This document shows, one piece after another, positions 61,001-64,000 of a stretch of DNA of 64,000 nt; position 1 is the stretch's first letter, and every line of letters begins with the position of its first letter. The stretch is from Ancistrus triradiatus. Taxonomy: Eukaryota > Chordata > Actinopteri > Siluriformes > Loricariidae. Made by a program: the position numbers and the translations under genes. Below the pieces are notes generated by a model. It made no database searches. It was not told where the DNA came from and was given only the letters and a program-made list of their open reading frames with translations. Location: positions 653,001-717,000 of the forward strand of contig JAJAGP010000092.1 of NCBI GenBank assembly GCA_025084515.1. The letters are read 5' to 3'.

Positions 61001-61283
61001 CTTTGACTCACCACAAACTTGACTCAGACACGTACATTTGACTTGCCTCGGACTACAATTATTCTTGCCTCGGATGATTAAGATTCGACTTGGACTTGCT
61101 TCCAGTAACTGGTGAAATCATTAACGGTTAAGAACCCTAATGGTAGTGAATCTGCTAATGATCACCTCACATTACAGGTCTGACTCTGAGGTGCGTTTTG
61201 AAGTTTGGGACCAGAGCCTTGGATTTCTGCCAGCCAGCGCTCCTCCTCACTCCATCCTCACGCTGCTGTGGGCCATTTCCTGA
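48949..61283 (+). CDS. gba1: gba1: lysosomal acid beta-glucosidase (glucosylceramidase, GH30)
   Basis: It hydrolyses glucosylceramide to glucose and ceramide in the lysosome, with saposin C as activator. Coding exons: 48949-49000, 49088-49282, 50947-51093, 51248-51381, 54689-54861, 56552-56789, 56934-57158, 59210-59373, 59543-59659, 61178-61283 (TGA). All are GT-AG, total 1551 bp, 516 aa (human 536, mostly a longer leader). Residues 1-18 (MRGEVALILCLVVPHIRG) are a short signal peptide. Cysteines and CNATYCDS match the human N-terminal domain. KGFGGAMTDAAA and IRVPMASCDFS follow. The acid/base is Glu 254 in GNEP, the nucleophile Glu 359 in FGTEACAG, and the C-terminal strands end LTLLWAIS. Human Asn 370 (mature numbering) corresponds to Asp 389. 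Exon lengths 147, 134, 173, 238, 225, 164 and 117 equal those I recall for human GBA1. It appears intact. Confidence 0.96.
49362..49470 (+). repeat. Dispersed repeat J in gba1 intron 2
   Basis: It begins aagtcaagtcaagtcagatc and continues tttatatagcgctttttac, aatggagcattgtctcaaag. The copy at 52,094 is nearly identical over the first 80 bases. Confidence 0.7.
49735..50560 (+). mobile_element. Tc1-like transposon remnant, family C copy 2, in gba1 intron 2
   Basis: It matches 1-360 in its left half. The right half contains the plus frame HVDNEFSVLKWPPQSLDLNP, then EHLWDVIEWEI (catalytic Glu in VEHLW) and SIWTKISKECFQ, a Tc1-type C-terminal domain. It is degenerate and lacks the QQDNAPCH Asp block. 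Confidence 0.75.
52094..52275 (+). repeat. Dispersed repeat J in gba1 intron 4
   Basis: It has the words tttatatagcgctttttac, aatggagcattgtctcaaag and cagtggcaaggaaaaactcc. It is the longest forward J copy in the gene. Confidence 0.7.
52755..53193 (-). mobile_element. Tc1-like family A copy 6, short internally deleted derivative
   Basis: Both ends are good (CAGTGGGGCAAAAAAGTATT and TTTTTTGCCCCACTG), each beside TA, but only 439 bp lie between. It keeps about 130 bp of the 3' coding end (minus strand, GEDLQETFDLCHCQQ read in a shifted frame) and then joins the opposite terminal region. This is a MITE-like deletion product that could in principle be mobilised by a related transposase. Confidence 0.88.
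55043..55205 (+). repeat. Dispersed repeat J in gba1 intron 5
   Basis: It begins aagtcaagtcaagccagata, then tagtgctttttacaatggag. Downstream (55,205-55,640) is an unrelated-looking C/A-rich tract with ccaagagggatcacatgac that may be part of a longer unit. Confidence 0.6.
55880..56070 (+). repeat. tRNA-derived SINE, best copy
   Basis: It has an A box TAGCCTAGCGG (55,890), a B box GGGTTCAAATCCC (55,932), a body ctgccaagctgccactgttgg and tail taagtcgctctggataaggg, then cgtctgctaaatg with a TGTAAA end. It is V-SINE-like by its tail, by memory. It lies in gba1 intron 5. Confidence 0.85.
56552..56789 (+). CDS. gba1: gba1 acid/base exon
   Basis: This 238-bp exon carries the GH30 acid/base glutamate in TTGNEPTAGEM (Glu 254). 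Human has TAENEPSAG, so the two residues before NEP differ. The exon continues with QALGFTPATQRDWIAMDLGP and MILDDQRLLLPHWAKV, which are very close to human. Confidence 0.95.
56934..57158 (+). CDS. gba1: gba1 nucleophile exon
   Basis: This 225-bp exon carries the catalytic nucleophile Glu 359 in LFGTEACAG and the preceding YVHGIGVHWYFDRFTPAKIT stretch. It ends with DIIE just before the codon equivalent to human Asn 370. In human too that codon opens the next exon. Here it is GAT (Asp). Confidence 0.95.
57240..58915 (+). mobile_element. Family H element split by a family A insertion in gba1 intron 7
   Basis: 57,240-57,395 matches the interior of family H (tgtattctaataaagagacag, gtcattataccattgctgaaac) and 58,868-58,915 is its end (ggtggcctaagacttgcaca). 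The interruption is exactly the family A copy 7. So H is older than A at this site. Confidence 0.72.
57396..58867 (+). mobile_element. Tc1-like transposon, family A copy 7, nearly intact ends, dead
   Basis: It has CAGTGGGGCAAAAAAGTATT after TA and CCCCACTG before TA, 1.47 kb. The transposase ATG is intact at 57,721 (MAKTKELPKDTKKK) and reads 108 residues through both helix-turn-helix regions (KSTVGAIVRKWKTY, NPRTTQRDLMNDL) to a TGA at 58,045. Further on a frameshift and deletion remove the WSDETK and PIENLW segments (the frame at 58,121-58,513 keeps VKHGGRN). It is not functional. Confidence 0.9.
59895..60170 (+). repeat. Dispersed repeat K, best copy, in gba1 intron 9
   Basis: It contains aggtgtggtctgattagaca, cttgccacaagagtgcgcc, gtctataaaaaggcgctcag and then ATGGCTAGACGACACACTCG (MARRHTRRHFAQL), a TATA-like element followed by a short start of an unknown protein. 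The frame ends within 100 bp. Confidence 0.6.
60850..61015 (-). repeat. Dispersed repeat J in gba1 intron 9, minus
   Basis: The reverse complement has caatggagcattgtcacaaag, tgagcaagcctggagca, cagtggcaaggaaaaactcc and aggaagaaacctt. Confidence 0.65.
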
Positions 61284-62320
61284 TTGCCAGTGTACACCAT
61301 TCAAGGACAGAAGGGAACATGCAGGGCTTTAAGCTACATTCTGTCCTTGCTCCTGGCTGCAGCATTCCACTGCTGCATACACTTCAAATATTTCAGAGAT
61401 GACATTAATAATCATACTCCAGTGATTTCAAACGAACATGCGTTCAAGTTAATAAGATTGGGAGATTGTTTTTTCCTGGCTTTCTTCAGCTTATTATCCA
61501 GTTTAGTTACACACTACTAAATACTACTAGATTTTTCTGTACTGTGACGGACAAATAAGTTGTTAAGTTTGGACTTGGCTGAAATTTTAAAAAACGTTGA
61601 AACAGTCAGTGATCACGTTCAATCTCTTACCTCTAGGGTACTCTATGCATGGATCTTAAAAGTTGTTCCCATGTTACTGCAGTTTTACCCTAGCTCTCAA
61701 AGGCATGCAAATAGGTGGACTGGATACCCGAAAGAGACTTTGAGTGTGTTGGTGATGCCCTTTGATGGACCAATGTGCTACTTAGGGTGTTTCCAGGATA
61801 GGCTCCACTCCCAGCACACTCACTCAGCAAGATAGGTGGCTACTGAAGATGACTGAACGAACAAAAGAGAACACAAAGCAGAATGCTCAATAATAGGTAA
61901 CAGTGACGACTCAGTATATTCACTGCTATTTGTTGCAATAACTATGCTCTGCAATTACTCAAAAAATGTTGGCACCCTTTCAGGTCTTCTTCCAAATAAC
62001 TCACAAATTGCTATAAAATAATTTATTTCTCTCCAGAGCCAGTGAAACTGTCAGACGTAGTTTTCCACAATTATTTATTTTACCAATAATACTAGATCCT
62101 AATAAAATGTTATGGGCAAAATTATTGGCCATAACATTTGGCAGCACATCCCATGGAAAGGACAACTCAAGCATGCCCTCTGTCCATGAATGTTTCTTGC
62201 ACCTCTCTACTAGAAGTTTGAACCACTCCAAAACTGGCATGGTACTGGAAGGTGGGGGTGCAGACAAACCTTTTACTCCATGGCAGATGGTAAGAACCCA
62301 AGATAATTCATGTTTTTTTC
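61284..62320. other. gba1 3' flank
   Basis: No canonical AATAAA lies in the first 500 bases after the stop, so the 3' end of the transcript is undefined. 61,930-62,290 resembles a decayed DNA transposon (inverted-looking cacaattatttattttacc and ggcaaaattattggccata words) but was not assigned. Confidence 0.4.
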
Positions 62321-63170
62321 TGGTTAACTTCATTTAATTTGTTAATAAACATCCATACCTGCATTTCAGGCCTGCAACACATACAAAAAAACTAGGGGCG
62401 GGGGCTAGTTAGGGCTAGTAATGAGATTAAAAAAACAATTTAAATGATGTGATTCAAACAGGTGAATATAATCATGATTTGGTACAAAAGCAGTATCCAT
62501 GAAAAAGCTGAGTCTTTGAAGAGCAAAGATGGCCAGAAGATCTACAGTTTGTGAAAAACTGTGTGAGAAAGTTATTCAAATGTTTAAAATCAGTGTTCCT
62601 CAAAGACGGATTGGAAGGGATTTGCATATTTATGTGCATAGTATCATTAAATAAATCTGGAGGAATTTCAGTGCATAAAGGGCAAGGGATCAAGCCTTAA
62701 CTGGAGACCTGTGATCTCCAATCCCTCAGACGCACTGCATTATGAACCCTAATTCATCAATAGCTGACAGAACCACATGTGCAAGGGATTAGTTTGGCAA
62801 ACCTTTGTCAAGCACTAAAATACTGAAGTACATTCAGAAATCCCACTTAAAACTTAACTGTACAAAAAAAGAAGCCTCATGTCCAGAAGCGGTGTCGACA
62901 AGACGACATCTTTTCCAGGGACGTCCATGGATTTTTCAAGACGATGCAAAACCAGCCAAATCAGAAAAAGCTAGGACTTAAATATGTAAATCCCTTCCAG
63001 TCCTTCTTTGAGATGTTGTTTTAAACATTTTTGACAAACATTGTTTAGTTTTTTTCTGTGAATATTTCAATATCTTGGGTCAATATATTATCAATATACT
63101 CTCTGGAATGAAATGAAAGTAAAAGTAAATGTCAGGAACACTGCATTTTCTTTTTAAATTTGCACCCAGC
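62320..63170. mobile_element. Tc1-like family D copy, non-autonomous
   Basis: It starts with taataaacatccatacctgcatttcaggcctg as at 11,850. It passes through gatggccagaagatctacag and ggaagggatttgcatattt-tgtgcatagtatcatta (as at 14,735) and ends with gctttttccgatttggggtt. Only scraps of coding are seen. Confidence 0.65.
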
Positions 63171-63179
63171 TTTTTCCGA

Positions 63180-64000
63180 TTTGGGGTTATAGATATTGAG
63201 GTGCCCTTCTCTCCACAGGTGTTTAATGGGACTGAAATCTGGACTCATTGATGGCCATTTCAGAACAGTCCAGCCCTTTTGTTTTAAACCATTTCTGGGT
63301 GCTTTTTAATGTGTGCTTTGGATCATTATCCTGCTGAATTGTCCCATGAGCTCAGACACAGACCCAAAGACTGACACTGGGGCCAGTGTTACACTCCAAA
63401 ATTCTATGGCAGCATCCAGATTTCATGCTTCCAAGCACCCATTCAAGGCACCTAGTGTCAGGAACAGCAAAGCAACCCCAAACATCAGTGAACCTCCATG
63501 CGTGCCCATAGTGACAGTATTCTTTAAAGGCCAATTATAAAACAGTGATGTTCTTAACCAAATGAATTTTCGTCTCATCTGGCCAAAGACATTTTCAACG
63601 AGATGAATTTTGGCTTTTTCCAAATTCCAGTCTGGCATTTTTATGTCTGTGTCAGCAGTGGGGTCTTCCTGAGCCTCATACCACAGAGCCCATTTTTAAT
63701 TAAGATTACGGTGGAAGGCGAGAATTGACACGTTTGTACCTTGGTTCGGCAGCTCAGCTTCACTTGTTTGGAAGTTGATTGGGGTTTTTTCTCCTTCCTC
63801 TGCAATCTCACGTCATTTCCTTTCCGCCCACATCGAGAGCTGCTAGCTACAGCACAATGGGCTGAAAAATTTCTTGATAACACTGCAGTGGACAAAGGAA
63901 CCTCAAGCTCTTTGGAGATGGACTTGTAGGACTTGATGTTATCTGAAATCTTTAGATTATTTCCATTTTTGTTTGTACATGCTCAGTGTATTACATACAG
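63180..64000 (-). mobile_element. Tc1-like transposase remnant, family G, running off the right edge
   Basis: The plus strand shows the reverse of typical transposase wording: gggactgaaatctggactca, gtgctttggatcattatcctgctgaa (the Asp block read backward), ctcatctggccaaagaca (the WSDE block), and gacttgtaggacttgatg. The frame is broken (63,352-63,534, 63,423-63,638, 63,641-63,895). It extends past 64,000. Confidence 0.65.

Overview
The window looks like nuclear DNA from a ray-finned fish. It holds parts of three conserved vertebrate genes with large GT-AG introns, and the non-coding DNA is packed with Tc1-like DNA transposons, tRNA-derived SINEs and Ty3/gypsy-type LTR debris. A teleost, perhaps an ostariophysan such as a catfish, is an inference from the repeat style; no species is assigned. 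All gene calls come from reading the translations and recalling the human proteins. No search was run.

Region by region: (1) 1-22.6 kb, minus strand: the 5' part of ash1l (histone H3K36 methyltransferase). It has a likely CpG-rich promoter and non-coding exon near 22.3-22.6 kb, a first coding exon at 16.0-16.6 kb and a giant exon at 7.7-11.2 kb encoding the AT-hook region. The SET, bromo, PHD and BAH exons would lie off the left edge. (2) 22.8-37 kb: a gene-free interval filled with nested mobile elements. These include a compound LTR-element insertion (28,870-33,374) lying inside an older palindromic DNA repeat, and a second small LTR element nested within it. (3) 37.0-45.5 kb, plus strand: complete dap3 (mitochondrial ribosomal protein mS29), 12 coding exons, 398 aa. 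(4) 48.9-61.3 kb, plus strand: complete gba1 (lysosomal glucosylceramidase), 10 coding exons, 516 aa, both catalytic glutamates present. (5) 61.3-64 kb: more Tc1-like remnants.

Human ASH1L, DAP3 and GBA1 all lie in 1q22, so this is a compact, rearranged piece of the same linkage group. The genes do not form a pathway: one is a chromatin regulator, one a mitoribosome subunit and one a lysosomal hydrolase. Each has a plausible promoter element: a CRE palindrome and a YY1-like site at dap3, and a TFEB/MITF-type M-box at gba1.

I found no convincing previously undescribed system. The best leads are the nested LTR structure with hairpin termini, an 81-bp in-frame tandem repeat, loss of one ash1l AT-hook, an unassigned 68-codon coding-like segment cut by a transposon, and the gba1 M-box.
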